Shown piece after piece: positions 1 through 11,209 of a stretch of DNA of 64,000 bases (within the stretch, counting starts at the first letter, position 1; each line of letters starts with the position of its first letter). A program made the position numbers and the translations under genes. The notes beneath the pieces are model-generated. The model made no database searches, was not told the DNA's origin, and was given only the letters and a program-made list of their open reading frames with translations. Location of the stretch: the NCBI RefSeq assembly GCF_905171775.1, contig NC_053489.1, positions 137,966,642 through 138,030,641 on the forward strand, read 5' to 3'. This DNA is from Rana temporaria. Lineage: Eukaryota > Chordata > Amphibia > Anura > Ranidae.

Positions 1-19
1 TAGGCATTGGGTGCAAAAA

Positions 20-330
20 AAATGGCAGCAGATGCTCTGGACTGATGAGTCAAAAAAATCAAGATTTGGCTGTAGCAGGAGGGCTGTACAATAATGAATG
101 CCTGCAGGCAACAGTGAAGAATGGTGAAGCTTCCTTACAAGTTTGGACTTGGAGATTTGGTCAGGATCAATGCTGAGAAATACAGGCTGATATGTATCCA
201 TCATGCCATACAATCAAAGAGGCATGTGGTTGGCCCCAAATGTATTTGGCAGCAGGAGAAATACCCCAAACATACAGACAATGTCATTAAAGTGATTATA
301 AAGTTTTTTCCTTTGTATGAAAATAACAAA
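20..330 (+). pseudogene. Tc1-like transposase remnant
   Basis: Short degraded pieces of a Tc1 transposase. An LWTDES-like motif marks the first catalytic aspartate region, and a Q-x-K-Y-PKHT stretch corresponds to the usual QQDNDPKHT block with the aspartate lost. The open frame at 121-408 covers part of this, but its start is unrelated to the native start. It is not expected to make an active enzyme. Confidence 0.5.
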
Positions 331-407
331 CATGTTATACTTACCTGCTTTGTGAAATGGTTGCAGCAGCCTACAACCACAGAAGATCTGTGGTTAGTTA
401 ATCTCTA

Positions 408-1160
408 GGGGTCAGATTCTCGTACATCCGTGCAATTTTGTGCGGGCGTAACGTATCTGATTTACGTTACGCCTCCGCAACTTAGACGGGCAAGTGCTGT
501 ATTCTCAAAGCACTTGCTCTGTAAGTTGCGGCGGCGTAGCGTAAATCGGCCGGCGTAAGCCCGTCTAATTCAAATTTGGATCAGGGGGGCGTGTTTTATG
601 TAAATCTACTGTGACCCGACGTGATTGACGTTTTTCCCGAACGGCACATGCGCCGTCCGTGGAATTTCCCAGTGTGCATTGCTCCAAAGTACGCCGCAAG
701 GACGTCATTGGTTTCGACGTGAACGTAAACGACGTCCAACCCCATTCACGGACGACTTACGCAAACAACGTAATTTTTTCAAATTTCGACGCGGGAACGA
801 CGGCCATACTTAACATTGGTACGCCACGCTTATGCCTCATATAGCAGGGGCAACTATACGCCGGGAAAATCCTAACGTAAACGTCGTAACTTTACTGCGT
901 CGGTCGGGCGTACGTTCGTGAATTCGCGTATTTAGCTGATTTACATATTTCGACGCGTAAATCAGCTTACACGCCCCTAGCGGTCAGCGGAAAAATGCAG
1001 TTACGATCCAACGGCGTAAGAGACTTACGCCTGTCGGATCTAATGGATATCTATGCGTAACTGATTCTAAGAATGAGGAGCATAGATACGACGGGTCGGA
1101 TTAGGACTTACGACGGCGTACATGGCGCTGCGCCGTCGTAAGTCCTTTCAGAATCTGGCC
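408..1160. mobile_element. Harbinger-type MITE, GGCCAGATTCT ends
   Basis: The element starts GGGGTCAGATTCT and ends AGAATCTGGCC, which are inverted copies. It is flanked by the 3-bp duplication CTA (405-407 and 1161-1163). The interior is CG-rich and self-complementary (repeated TTACG/CGTAA, GGCGTAGCG) with no coding capacity. Three-bp duplications and these ends fit PIF/Harbinger MITEs. Relatives in this window are at 26133, 41011, 43149 and 60005. Confidence 0.75.
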
Positions 1161-1163
1161 CTA

Positions 1164-1824
1164 GATGTTTGGGGAACCTACCTACCGATTCCTTCAAAAA
1201 TGATGTGCAAGTGTGCCTAGAACAGTGTTTTTCAACTGCAGTCTTCAAGGGAAATCCTGAAACACTAGCATAGAAGAATTGATGATGTTTTGAAGGCAAA
1301 AAGTGGTCACACCAAATTATTTTGATTGCTACTTTACATTTTTTTAATTGACGAAAACACTTCTATTTCTAAAAGCATTCTTCATTTACAGCATTTTTTT
1401 TTTTTACACCTGCTTACATTTTTTGCATGGTACTGTATATCATACTGCAATTGCTGCTAAATTGGCCTAAAAATGTATATATTGGTAAAGCACCTTTGGC
1501 CGATGTTATTGAATCCTTTTAACGAGTGCTGTAAAGTCTCTTATCTTGAAGATCTTTGTAAGCAAGATCTGCAAAGATTTTTTATTTCATTCCAGAATGT
1601 TTTGTCTTATGTGTAATGCTATTTTTAAAACATGTTGGAATCCAAGTTTGTTTTATGTGTTCTGGTCTCTATAATACTATATTTTATTTGAATATTTAAG
1701 TATGACTTTACTTTCTATTTGCATCCTCCATCGACATCACCATGAAAATGCTTGTTACCAAAAAACATTTACATGTCAAATCAAAGTAAAATAGCTAATA
1801 CATTTATATAAAGCGTTTCTTTTA
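1164..1824. other. Tc1 tail then unassigned AT-rich DNA
   Basis: Up to about 1440 this is the end of the Tc1 remnant. From 1441 to the TTA target site at 1822 the sequence is AT-rich, with no ORF or repeat that I recognise. Confidence 0.4.
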
Positions 1825-2230
1825 TGCCCTGTACACACGATCGGAATTTCCGTTGGGATCAAATCCAATGGAATTTTCTGTCGGAATTCCGTTCAAGCTG
1901 TCTTGCATACACACTGTCAGACCAAATTCCGACCGTCCAAAACGCGGTGACGTAAAAAAAAAACGACGAGCCGAGAAAAATGAAGTTCAATGCTTCCGAG
2001 CATGCCACGACTTGATTCTGAGAATGCGTGTTTTTTTCCCCATCGGAGTTCCACACAGACGATCAGGATTTCCGATAGGATTTTTTCCATCGGAAAAAAT
2101 GAAACATGTTCTATTTCTAAACTCTTATGGAAAAAATGACCGATGGGGCTCACACACGGTCGGAATATCTGATGGAAAAATTCCGTCCGACTTTTTTCAT
2201 CAGAAATTCTGATCGTCTGTGTACAAGGCA
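1825..2230. mobile_element. Harbinger-type MITE, TGCCCTGTACACACGATCGG ends
   Basis: Terminal inverted repeats begin TGCCCTGTACACACGATC at the left and are mirrored at the right by a sequence ending GTGTACAAGGCA. TTA is duplicated at 1822-1824 and 2231-2233, as expected for PIF/Harbinger. The interior is palindromic and rich in TCCGATNGGAAAA blocks. It has no coding capacity. Confidence 0.75.
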
Positions 2231-2233
2231 TTA

Positions 2234-2635
2234 GGGATATCCATACTTTCCAAAACAAATAATAGTTTTCCTTGCAGTGCATTAGGTTACATCCTTGATG
2301 GATGGATTTGCATGTGTAATATAACATTAGGGTGTATTTCACACCACCAGCAGTCACAGTTGTAACCCTCATCTGTCAATAGAAATAAATAACTGTGTGC
2401 TATTACCCTCATTTATACCACACAAATTTAGTAAAGAAACACCTGCGTAAGAACATTGTTTTCTGGGATGAAGAAAAAAAATTAAGATCGTACAGTACAT
2501 CCACATGCATGTGGAGTAGAAAGTTTAACCATATAAACATCAAATGTGGTTGAGGTTGATGGTGGGGAGCAAAACATTTTTTTTTACATAACATAACACT
2601 AGATGTCCATGTGTATTCCATGGCTCCACCTAGAA
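2234..2635. other. Unassigned DNA
   Basis: No gene, inverted repeat or tandem repeat that I can support. Short open frames here have no recognisable protein features. Confidence 0.3.
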
Positions 2636-2790
2636 ATTATTATTACTATTATTATTATACAGAATTTATATAGCGCCAACAGTTTGCGCAGCGCTTTACA
2701 ACATGGGGGCAGACAGTACAGTTGCAATACAATTCAATACAGGTGGGATAAGAGGGCCCTGCTCATTAGAGCTTACAATATAGAAGGGAA
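2636..2790 (-). repeat. L2/CR1-type LINE 3' tail
   Basis: Read on the minus strand, it runs from a TTGTAAGCTC-type start through AAAGCGCTG and GGCGCTATATAAATTC to a run of ATAATAATA. The same tail occurs on the plus strand at 24108-24173 and 25764-25858. This arrangement is common in amphibian non-LTR elements of the L2/CR1 type. It is only a 3' fragment. Confidence 0.6.
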
Positions 2791-3380
2791 ATGAGCAATA
2801 ATCCTTATTTATTTTTTTAAATCTTTAAATCTTTTGCCCACACATAGTTTATCAGGAGGACAAGCTGTACATTTCTGTATGCATGCTAATAATAGTACAC
2901 TTTTCAAGAACCTCAAAAAAGTAAGAAGTTATGTAGGATAACTTTAAGAAACTTTCCTTGAAACATGTAAAACCTGGCTTAATATTTTCCTTGAAGTAGT
3001 AAAGAGGGACTTGGAGGGACTTCAGGAGGAGCTTCCTGTCCCACTTCCTCCTTCCGCCCAGAGACCACCTAGGCGATACGTCATATCGCCTACAGCGGCC
3101 CCTCCCTGTAGGCGATCGCCTGGAAGACCTGAAGAAGCACCCCCTGATAGGTCCGACTTTAAGGTTGGGATATGGGTTATTTGCAAAGGGGAAATTATCA
3201 ACATTAGATTCACCCCTTTTCCCCATTTTGGGAAATCCACAGTTTGGACCAGGATGGAGTATATTGAAAAGAGAATAAAGAGAAAGAGATGCGCCAATCT
3301 AAGTGCAGTAAGTAGAAAATGTATTAAAAGAATTGTGTGTCACATACAGCCAAACGGCTACTCACAAAACATGAGATCCA

Positions 3381-3422
3381 CATTCCTTGGCCAACATTCC
3401 TTGGCCAACATTCCTTGGCCAA
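3381..3422 (+). repeat. 14-bp tandem triplet
   Basis: CATTCCTTGGCCAA is repeated three times in tandem in the left arm of the palindromic element. The right arm (near 3675) holds a single inverted copy, so the triplication happened in one arm only. Confidence 0.85.
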
Positions 3423-3473
3423 CAGGAGAGCACGATGTAACGGAGGTCCAGTATCTCAGGAGATCTCGATGGA

Positions 3474-3506
3474 TCTGATGAAACAGCGGAGGCTGTAAAA
3501 CGCGTC
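3474..3506 (+). ncRNA. Hammerhead-ribozyme-like motif
   Basis: A perfect CTGATGA box is followed by a 5-bp stem (ACAGC with GCTGT, loop GGAG) and AAAACGCGTC, close to the GAAAC-GCG-UC end of the minimal hammerheads found in Penelope-like elements. The conserved G of GAAA is A here, so activity is doubtful. Stem I was not confirmed. Confidence 0.45.
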
Positions 3507-4095
3507 ATCCCATTGGCTGGCCCGGTTCCCCACGTCACTTCCGGTGCGACGACGGAACGATGCGCTCCACGCTGACACGCACGCAGTCTCGAGCGGGGCA
3601 TCTGGCTTCCTGCTTCCCTGTGGCTCCCTGAGGCTTCCGAGATACTGGACCTCTGTTACATCGAGCTCTCCTGTTGGCCAAGGAATGTGGATCGGGACCA
3701 GGAATCGCTGACCACCCGTAGTGACATCGGGCCTGCATCACCATCTACATGCCCTTTTACCTCTCATGTTTTGTGAGTAGCCATTTGGCTGTATGTGACA
3801 CATAATTCTTTTAATACATTTTCTGCTTACTGCACTTAGATTGGCACATCTCTTTCTCTTTTTACAATATATTCCAGAGCTTGCTTCTGCTTCAAGGCTG
3901 CTGCCGCTAGTGCTTTTATATGTATTTGGACTACTCATCGGATTTTCATTGGACATTTGATCAAAAGTTTTAGTGCTTCTTATGGACCATATCATATTAT
4001 ATTATCCTACTGATCATTATTGTGTATGCTCTAATAATCGTGCGCCATCTACCAATTTTTTTTACATGGACCAGGATGGAGGAAGGGACCTTTTA

Positions 4096-4510
4096 TGCCG
4101 CGTACACACGATCGGTTCGTCTAATGAAAACGGTCTGATGGACCGTTTTCATCAGACGAACCGATAGTGTGTGTGCCCCATCGTTTTTTTTCCCATCGGT
4201 GAAAAAACTTAGAACCTGTTTTAAAATGATCTGATGGTTAAAAAAACGATAGAAGAAAACGATCGTCTGTGGGGAAATCCATCGGTTAAAAATCAACGCA
4301 TGCTCAGAATCAAGTCGACGCATGCTCGGAAGCATTAAACTTCATTTTTCTCAGCACGTCGTTGTGTTTTACGTCACCGTGTTCTGACACGATCGGTTTT
4401 TTAACTGATGGTGTGTAGGCACGACTGATGAAAGTCAGCTTCATCGGATATCTGATGAGAAAATCCATCAGACCGTTTTCATCGGATGAACTGATCGTGT
4501 ATACAGGGCA
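4096..4510. mobile_element. Harbinger-type MITE, TGCCGCGTACACACGATCGG ends
   Basis: Its ends are inverted copies (left TGCCGCGTACACACGATC, right ending GTATACAGGGCA). TTA is duplicated at 4093-4095 and 4511-4513. The interior is palindromic with CGATGAAAACGGTC-type blocks. It sits inside the L1-like LINE reading. Confidence 0.75.
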
Positions 4511-4968
4511 TTAGTAATCTGATAGAACAAGGGCTGTTTCAAGCATCTCATTTAGTAAAGGCAGGAGTATGGCCCGCGATACAGGAGATGACAACAGGAT
4601 CGATACCCTATCAATTGGACTTCTGGAGTGCATTACATCTGCGACACTTTCTTTATACCCTGGGCTCACCGAGTAGATATGAACGAAAGCTAACAAAATT
4701 TTAGGAATATTCCAATGGGAATGGAATCCTTCGACATACTCTCTCCAAAATGAGTGAATTGTTAAACACACCTGCCAAGGACTTCCTACTGCCTTTTTTT
4801 AATAGGTGGGAGGGGGAACTGGGTAGGTTCTTTTCAGAGGTGCAAAAGAAAAAGATAATACAAAATATGTTTGAATCCTCAGTTTGTGTTAGAACGCAGG
4901 AGATGAATTTTTAGATTCTGTCTCAGTGGTATCGCACTCCAGCTGTTCTAAGTAGATTTTACTCAGAT

Positions 4969-5379
4969 ATGCCATATAGATGTTGGTGGTGCGGGAGAAG
5001 AGGAGGGACGTTAATCCACATTTTCTGGAGCTGTCCTGGAATACAAAGGTTCTGGGAGGAGGTGCAGGAAATTGTGAAAAAATTCATGGAGGAGCAACTG
5101 CCGGAGGAGCTGACCTTCTTCCTGCTAAAGGAATCAGATATGCCGGTTAAACAGTATAGGAGATCGGTTATCTGTCATCTCCTGAATGCAGCAAGAGCTT
5201 GTATTCCAGCTATGTGGAAGCAGACACAGCCCCCTTCAGTAGCGATGTGGCTCAAGCGAGTAGAAGACTTAGTTTGGACCTCTAGGCAGAAATGGAGGGT
5301 TTATCTGGAGACCTGGGGGGAATTGAACCGCTTTAAATATTCTGAGGAGGGGAAGACACTTATAGATGTAAACTGAACG
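4969..5379 (+). pseudogene. L1-like ORF2 C-terminal region
   Basis: A 135-residue open stretch with a C-x2-C...H-x5-C pattern in its first 30 residues (CWWCGRRGG ... HIFWSCPGIQRFW). This is the cysteine-rich C-terminal motif of L1-type ORF2 proteins. Upstream readings in the same strand (4514-4960) continue the family but contain stops. The same motif recurs at about 35790 in the minus-strand LINE. It is the end of an ORF2 lacking endonuclease and reverse transcriptase, so it is not functional. Confidence 0.65.
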
Positions 5380-5792
5380 GATGCTATCGGATTGGGACAT
5401 GGGGAGCAGGGGAGGAGAGAGAGGGGACATGGTGTCTTTTCTTTTTTCTTTATATTTTTTTTAGGGGGAAAATAGGACAATTAGAAGCAAAGAGAGTGGT
5501 AACAAGATAGGGGTAGGAAACCCCCCTCCAGCTTGGGGACAAGATGTGGGGCCGTGAGGAAAGGGGGATTAACCGCTCAATTGGGTGATTATGAAGAATT
5601 TAAGGCATGTAAAGGTGGTTATTAAAAGGTGTAAAATGGACAGATTTAAAATGTCCCTTTCTTTTGTTTGTTTTTTTGTTTATTTTTTTCCTGTTAATGG
5701 TTATTCCTGTGATGTGTGGTTAGCCCTGTGTTTCTTTGTTATCTATTTGTCGAAAGGCAAATAAAGAGATGAATAAAAAAAAATATATATAT

Positions 5793-6028
5793 ACAGGCAT
5801 ACCCCACTTTTAAGTACACAATGGGTTTACTTACTAAAGCCGGAAAGCGCAAAATCAGGCTCACTTCTGCATAAAAACCAAAGAGCTTCCAGGTTTTATT
5901 ACCAAAGCTTAATTGAACAAGCTGGGGTTAGAAGCTCATTGGTTTCTATGCAGAAGTGAGCCTGATTTTGCGCTTTCCAGCTTTAGTAAATAAACCCCAT
6001 TGTGTACTTAAAAGTGGGGTATGCCTGT
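5793..6028. mobile_element. Palindromic MITE, ACAGGCATACCCC ends
   Basis: An almost full-length hairpin. Left arm features (ACAGGCATACCCCAC, CAAAATCAGGCTCACTTCTGC) recur inverted in the right arm. It is flanked by TA-rich sequence, suggesting a TA target. No ORF. Confidence 0.75.
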
Positions 6029-6193
6029 ATATATATGTCAAAAATTCTAAGTTCATTAATTGTTTCAAGACTGATGCCCCAAAGAGATCCAACCAAGAAA
6101 AATCACCTATGTGAAAAGCTCCTTACCAGAAAGGTCAGACCTCTAGGTTATAGGAAGTCGATCTGGCACAGATGAAATCAGCAACAGCAGTCT

Positions 6194-6195
<2 letters not shown>

Positions 6196-6249
<54 letters not shown>
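6196..6249. repeat. (TA)n microsatellite
   Basis: An uninterrupted run of TA dinucleotides. Confidence 0.95.
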
Positions 6250-6250
<1 letters not shown>

Positions 6251-6975
6251 CACCCTCTACTGTAGGTAGGTGCTAGAATAGGATTATTCTAATTAAAACT
6301 GTCAGTGCAGGCAAATTTAGGCAGGCCTGTTTGTTTTTGATCTGGAACTGGGATTGGTTAGTGTAGCAGTGGGTGTGACCACCTGTGCTCTTGCTCTGAG
6401 GCACCTCCCCTGCTTCCAGGGAGATTGTCCTGGAAAAGGGGCTGGGCCTAAAGCTGGAGTGGCAGGCAGCTCATGTGAGGAGCCCTGACCAATCCCCATT
6501 CAGTATTGGCAGGGGGCAGGCCTCCCATATAAGCTGAGGTCACATGCTGCTGGGGAGGATTGCTGGCCTGGAGAAGTGGATAATGGGATACTGGGCAGTT
6601 GCTGTCGGGTGCCCCCATCTGGAGGGGGCGCACCGCATGCAGAGGAGGGCCGGAGGGAGTTGTGAGGGAACCTCATCCTTACATGGTCATGGATGAGGTC
6701 CGATTCTGTACACGGTCACAGATGAGGAATTCCTGGAGCAGAAGGGCCTGGATTGAATTTTTCGGATATAGTTCTCCATAATGGACTTGGTGCAGGAGAA
6801 GGTTAGTGTGGAGACCCCGGTGGAGTGCTGGGTGAGGAGGTCCGGAACAGAGGAGAGACTGTGGGGTGTAGTGTCAACTTTCTGTGGCCAGGGAGCGCAG
6901 GATTTGCACTTTGGATTGGCTGGGAGCAGTAGTCCGTTTGTTGCCATGTGCTACTAAAACTGCTAGGCCGCTGGG
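6250..6975. other. Unassigned DNA
   Basis: Moderately GC-rich sequence with only short open frames. I see no domain, inverted repeat or tandem repeat that would assign it. Confidence 0.3.
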
Positions 6976-7551
6976 GAGAGGTACACACGATCATTTTTCG
7001 GCATGAAAAAAAAAAACGTTTTTTTTCGGCATGTAGAAAAAACAACTTTTTCCAACTTCATCATTAAAACAACGTTGCCCACACCCCATCGTTTTAAAAA
7101 AATGCTCTAGCAAAGCGCGGTGACGTACAACACGTACGACGGCACTATAAAGGGGAAGTTCCATGCAGATGACGCCACCCTTGGGGCTGCTTTAGCTGAT
7201 TGCGTGTTAGTAAAAGACGATTCGCGCTTTTCTGTCTGTTACAGCGTGATGAATGTGCTTACTCCATTATGAACGGTAGTTTTACCAGAACGAGCGCTCC
7301 CGTCTCATAACTTGCTTCTGAGCATGCGCGGGTTTTTAACATCGTTTTAGCCCACACACACGATCATTTTTTACAACCCGAAAAACGACATTGTTTAAAA
7401 CGTTGTTAAAAAATGCAGCATGTTCGGAAAAAAAAATTGTAGTTTTTTAGAACCCGAAAAATTCTGTGAAGCTCACACACGATCATTTGAAATTACATTT
7501 TTTTAAAACAACGTTTTTTTCATGCCGAAAAATGATCGTGTGTACGCGGCA
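6976..7551. mobile_element. Harbinger-type MITE, GTACACACGATCATTTTTCGGC family
   Basis: The left end (degraded outermost bases) carries GTACACACGATCATTTTTCG. The right end mirrors it as AATGATCGTGTGTACGCGGCA, followed by TAA. The interior has TTAAAACGTTGTT-type palindromes. It is a subfamily related by its ends to the elements at 1825 and 4096 but with a different interior. Confidence 0.65.
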
Positions 7552-7872
7552 TAACAGTTTTGCAGCAAAGGATTTGTACAGGAGGAGAAAAGGTCCTAGG
7601 GAGTGATGTTCTGCAAGAGCTAGAGCAGAGGAGGAGGAGCAATAGTCTGCAGAGGAAGAGACTGTGAATGTTAGAAGTGCATCAGTTTCAGGGCTAAATC
7701 TACTAATCAATGTTCTCTAAATGTTATGGCAATTCAACAAGTGCTATAGGCATCTCATATCTTCCTTTACCCCAACCAAGTTATATCCCCCCAATAACAC
7801 AACAAAACAACACAAATAACTGCTCATTGTCTGGTGATTTGGTGGATGTTTGTTACTAGTAGCAACCAAGCG

Positions 7873-7873
<1 letters not shown>
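7552..7873. other. Unassigned DNA
   Basis: Nothing recognised. It separates the MITE from a TA microsatellite. Confidence 0.3.
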
Positions 7874-7925
<52 letters not shown>

Positions 7926-7926
7926 G
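7874..7926. repeat. (TA)n(CA)n microsatellite
   Basis: A TA run passes into a short CA run directly at the left border of the next transposon. Open frames reading through it are artefacts. Confidence 0.9.
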
Positions 7927-8559
7927 TGGCCCAGATTCAGGTACGACTTGCGCGGGAGCAAGTGTGATTTGCACCGCGCAAGTACGGATTTGCTCCCAGG
8001 CAAATTTGCGGGTGACCCAGAAAGCAAGCTAAGCCTGAAATGTGCCATTTTTGCACGGAGGCAGTTTCTCTGCCCCGGCGCAATTAAGGGGCAATTTTGC
8101 TCAGGGAGCAACTTGCGCTCTCATGGTTTTCCCTCAGCAAATATGCAAATGAGGAACTGCCACTGATTCATAAACTTGCGCGTGTGAGGAGCATTTTGCT
8201 CCCAAAGCGCGCAAGCTGTTTAGCCGGGGCAAATTTGCACTTTATAAAAGCAGGGGCAAGTTAGCAACAGATGGCCACAGGTCAGCTGGAGAGAAACTAC
8301 AGCACTCCTCACCGTGTGTAGGGACTACAAACAAAAACAAAAACAAAAAAACTTTGAGCATAAACTAAATATAGAAATGCTCCTAATCTGAGCAAAAAAA
8401 AAATATCCCCAAAAAAAAAAAAATATAAGCATAATCAAAATAAATAGAAAAGGCTCATTATATGAGCAGCAAGGGATAGGTAAAAAATACAAAAATAAAA
8501 GGAAAATCTTTTTTTTTTTTTGGACATCCTTGTGCCAAGGGTGCCCCGGCTCTGGCTCC

Positions 8560-10335
8560 TCAGTCTGCGTGGTTAAGCCTGTGGTGGGGATGGAGCCTGG
8601 GCTGAGGATGGAGCCTGTGGTGGGGATCGAGCATGGGGTGGGGATCGAGCATGGGGTGGGGATCGAGGGGGGGAGGAGCATCAACCCCTACTTCCTCACT
8701 CCTGGCAGGTGGTGCCTGCAAGCCCTCCATGGCGTTGGCCAGGCGGGTGAGCACGCTGTTGGTTTGGGCCAACATCCGCAGCTGCCGGGTGGTATTGGTC
8801 CTCTGCTGCTGCCGGGTTAATCTCCCCTCCTCCCGCACAGCAGCAGTGTTGGCCTCCACCGCACCTGCCAACCTGCTCACCTCCGCTGTTAGCAAAGCGA
8901 TGGCGCCCTGCTGCTCAACCATGCAGGTGACCATGGCTCCACAATTGGCACTGACTTCCTCCAAGCTCTCAGTATCTCGTATCCCCCGGTCAGCATGCAG
9001 GGTGAGGGCCTGCTGCAGAGAGGAGGAGGAGGATGCCAGGCTGTCCGCCACCCGCCTCAAGTCTCCCACCATGTCCCCTATATGGCTGATCTGCCGGGCC
9101 TGCTCCTCCTGCAGACCTTCACGGAGGCTGGAGGGTACACCCCTAGTTTTACATAGAGCCTTTCTTGGAGGAGAGGCTGGGGCACGAACTGAGGGAGAAG
9201 AAGGGGAGTGGGCCACACTGGAGGGGCTTGCCCTGGAGGGGGATGACGTGATGGTCGGGGGGTGGTGGGGAGGTCAGGGATGGTGGGATCCTCCTGGAGG
9301 TACACAGATTCATCCAGGTTGAGGATAATGGACTCCTCCACCACTTCCTCCTCCCTAGATGGACTATGGGCGATATCCTCCTCCACCAACATGCCCAGGA
9401 TCTGCAGGGGGCCTGACTGGACCCCATGATGTTCTGGGGATGGCGTGGGTCGCCCTACAGCCGACGATGGCCCAGCCTCATCATCAACATCTGTGGATGA
9501 CACAAAAAAAATATGTTGCTGGAGCAACACACTTATCACATGTTCCCTTCTACCCCCTCCCATGATACACAGCAGATATGAGAAACAAAAACTTTTTACA
9601 TGTTCCCTTCTACCCCCTCATATGTTCCCTTCTACCCCCTCCCATGATACACAGCAAATATGAGAAACAAAAACTTGTTACATGTTCCCTTCTACCCCCT
9701 CATATGTTCCCTTCTACCCCCTCCCATGATACACAGCAAATATGAGAAACAAAAACTTGTTACATGTTCCCTTCTACCCCCTCATATGTTCCCTTCTACC
9801 CCCTCCCATGATACACAGCAGATATGAGAAACAACAACTTGTTACATGTTCCCTTCTACCCCCTCATATGTTCACTTCTACCCCCTCCCATGATACACAG
9901 CAGATATGAGAAACAAAAAACTTACCAGTCCCCAAGTCCCCAACAGTGGAGTCATAGCCTGGCAGTTCCTCCACCTGCTCCAGCGCTAGACTCTGAGAGA
10001 TGACCTCCTCCTCCGGATTGAGTCGCACAGAACAGGCTGGTCCTCCTCCCGTGCCCCTGCTATGCTTTCTGATTAGGACAATTTTGTCCCTGACTCGACG
10101 ACGCATGTCAGTAAAATTTTTTTGGATGTCCATCCAAGTCCGGTCCTCAAAGCCCAGGGCATTTATGTCCAATGTAATAGCCTCATATATTGCCCTCCTT
10201 TGGGCTACGGTGGTATTCTTCCGCTCTGAACCAAAAAGAACGGCAGTATGGCGCGTCAGTGCCGCAAGCAGTATATCCATCTCAGCGGAGACAAAATTTG
10301 CTTTTCTTTTTTTTTTCCTTATCAGGAGGTGCCAT
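8560..10335 (-). pseudogene. Myb/SANT-like (NAIF1-type) accessory protein of Harbinger element, broken
   Basis: Exon 1 begins at an ATG at 10335 (MAPPDKEKK). It contains a Myb/SANT-like region (about FVSAEMDILLAALTRH to DMRRRVRDKI) followed by GTGGGPACSVRL. A consensus donor CTG|GTAAG ends it at 9926. Exon 2 starts at 9490 after ...CCACAG, keeping phase, and continues through an acidic linker to a heptad-rich coiled coil (about QISHIGDMV to ANAMEG) and a DPHPML/HRLHP repeat tail. Two frame breaks are seen, one in the A-run after MAPPDKEK and one near 9215-9240. In autonomous Harbinger elements such a protein binds the transposon ends and helps the nuclease. That role here is inferred. Confidence 0.6.
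9540..9905. repeat. About 82-bp minisatellite in the Myb-gene intron
   Basis: Four to five copies of a unit containing CATGTTCCCTTCTACCCCCT and ATGATACACAGCAGATATGA, spaced 80-84 bp apart. It lies wholly between the splice donor (9925) and acceptor (9491) of the Myb/SANT-like gene. Confidence 0.85.
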
Positions 10336-10979
10336 CTCAGAAAAAAGGGCAAAATTACCTTGCTCAGGGGGGGTGGAACAAGCAGGATGTAATTTTGCAC
10401 AGGACCTGCGCAGGTCTGCCCCTATTTATTTGCTCAGTGCAAGCAGGTGGGCAAAATTTGCCCTGAAAATAGGAGCAAACCACTGCTGAGTGGAAAAAAG
10501 ATCATTTGCATAGGCAGGGGCGGACTGACCATTCGGTCATTCGGGCACTTCCCGAGGGCCCCGGTGGTGGGAGGGCCCGGGCTGGCTCAGTCTGCCCCTG
10601 GAGGAGCCTGCAGCAGCGTCAGTAGTAGCCAGTAAAAAAAACTGAGTGAGTCCGACTGTACTCTGTAGCTGGGTGATGTCATTGACTAAGAGGCTCACTC
10701 GAGAGCCGTTATGAGCTGGCCCGGATGATGGATGGCTTAGAGCTGTGCGGGGATGTATAGTGCAGTCACTGCAGTGATTATGACAGGCGCTCCGGCCACC
10801 TCTCCCTCTGTGGAATAGAATAGATGAGGGGGCGGGGCCATAATCACTGCCGCGGAGCCTGAGGACTGTCTGAAGGAGCTGCTGGACTCGGAGGCAGGCA
10901 GAGCAGACCTAATTGCAGCACCTCAGACACAGGATTTGGAACGAGCAGCATCTACACTGACCTCCTGCCTTGTGTGAAG

Positions 10980-11102
10980 AAGAAGGTCAGTCAGAGTCAG
11001 ACAGTCAGTGTCATAAATAATAAAATCATTGTGGCTGCAGTGGCTGTGACAGTCTAATCTGTGTGTAATGTTAAAAGAGCCATGCTGATGTTTCTTTACC
11101 TT
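10980..11102 (+). repeat. Direct repeat, copy 1, left of the minisatellite
   Basis: About 110 bp containing TCATAAATAATAAAATCATT, GTGACAGTCTAATCTGTGT and TTTACCTTCTTGCCCTGTGC. It recurs in the same orientation at 12174-12290, so the two copies bracket the minisatellite. Small indels separate them. Confidence 0.8.
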
Positions 11103-11209
11103 CTTGCCCTGTGCTGTACAGTTCCCGCCCATCTCCACCCCCTTCACCTCCTGGGAACGTGTGGACTACGAGAGACTCAGTGATAGCCTCCGGAAATACT
11201 TTGTCACCC

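Larger units (their letters stand above)
1..1440 (+). mobile_element. Decayed Tc1/mariner-type element, 3' part
   Basis: Near position 30 a translated stretch resembles the Tc1 transposase 'LWTDESK' region. Around 255-290 a stretch ending in a PKHT-like motif resembles the second DDE block. After the MITE at 408-1160, the sequence 1164-1440 resembles the 3' end of a Tc1 element: a tail of transposase-like reading, then AT-rich sequence and an end near 'GGTACTGTA'. Stops and frameshifts are frequent. The 5' part lies outside the window. Similarity is judged by eye from family knowledge. Confidence 0.6.
3246..4081. mobile_element. Short Penelope-derived palindromic element with 14-bp TSD
   Basis: GGACCAGGATGGAG is duplicated exactly at 3246-3259 and 4068-4081. 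Removing 3260-4067 plus one copy rejoins a LINE reading. The insert has long inverted arms (about 3262-3460 against 3630-3877) around a central part holding a CTGATGA...AAAACGCGTC hammerhead-like motif at 3474-3506. A 14-bp duplication is also seen around the Penelope-like element at 51630, which supports mobilisation by the same type of machinery. There is no coding sequence. Confidence 0.6.
3160..5783 (+). mobile_element. L1-like LINE 3' fragment with two nested insertions
   Basis: Degraded ORF2 sequence is readable at 3190-3259, 4082-4095 and 4514-5376. An untranslated tail follows and ends with AATAAA and a short A-run near 5758-5783. The Penelope-derived element 3260-4067 and the MITE 4096-4510 split it. 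The left limit is approximate, since similarity fades upstream of about 3160. Confidence 0.65.

Noticed and set aside
3011..3478. 155-codon plus-strand open frame
   Set aside because: It crosses from LINE sequence into the inverted arm of the palindromic element, with no domain.
8633..9322. 229-codon plus-strand frame opposite the Myb-type gene
   Set aside because: Antisense shadow of the coiled-coil exon, which has matching homology in the second copy on its coding strand.
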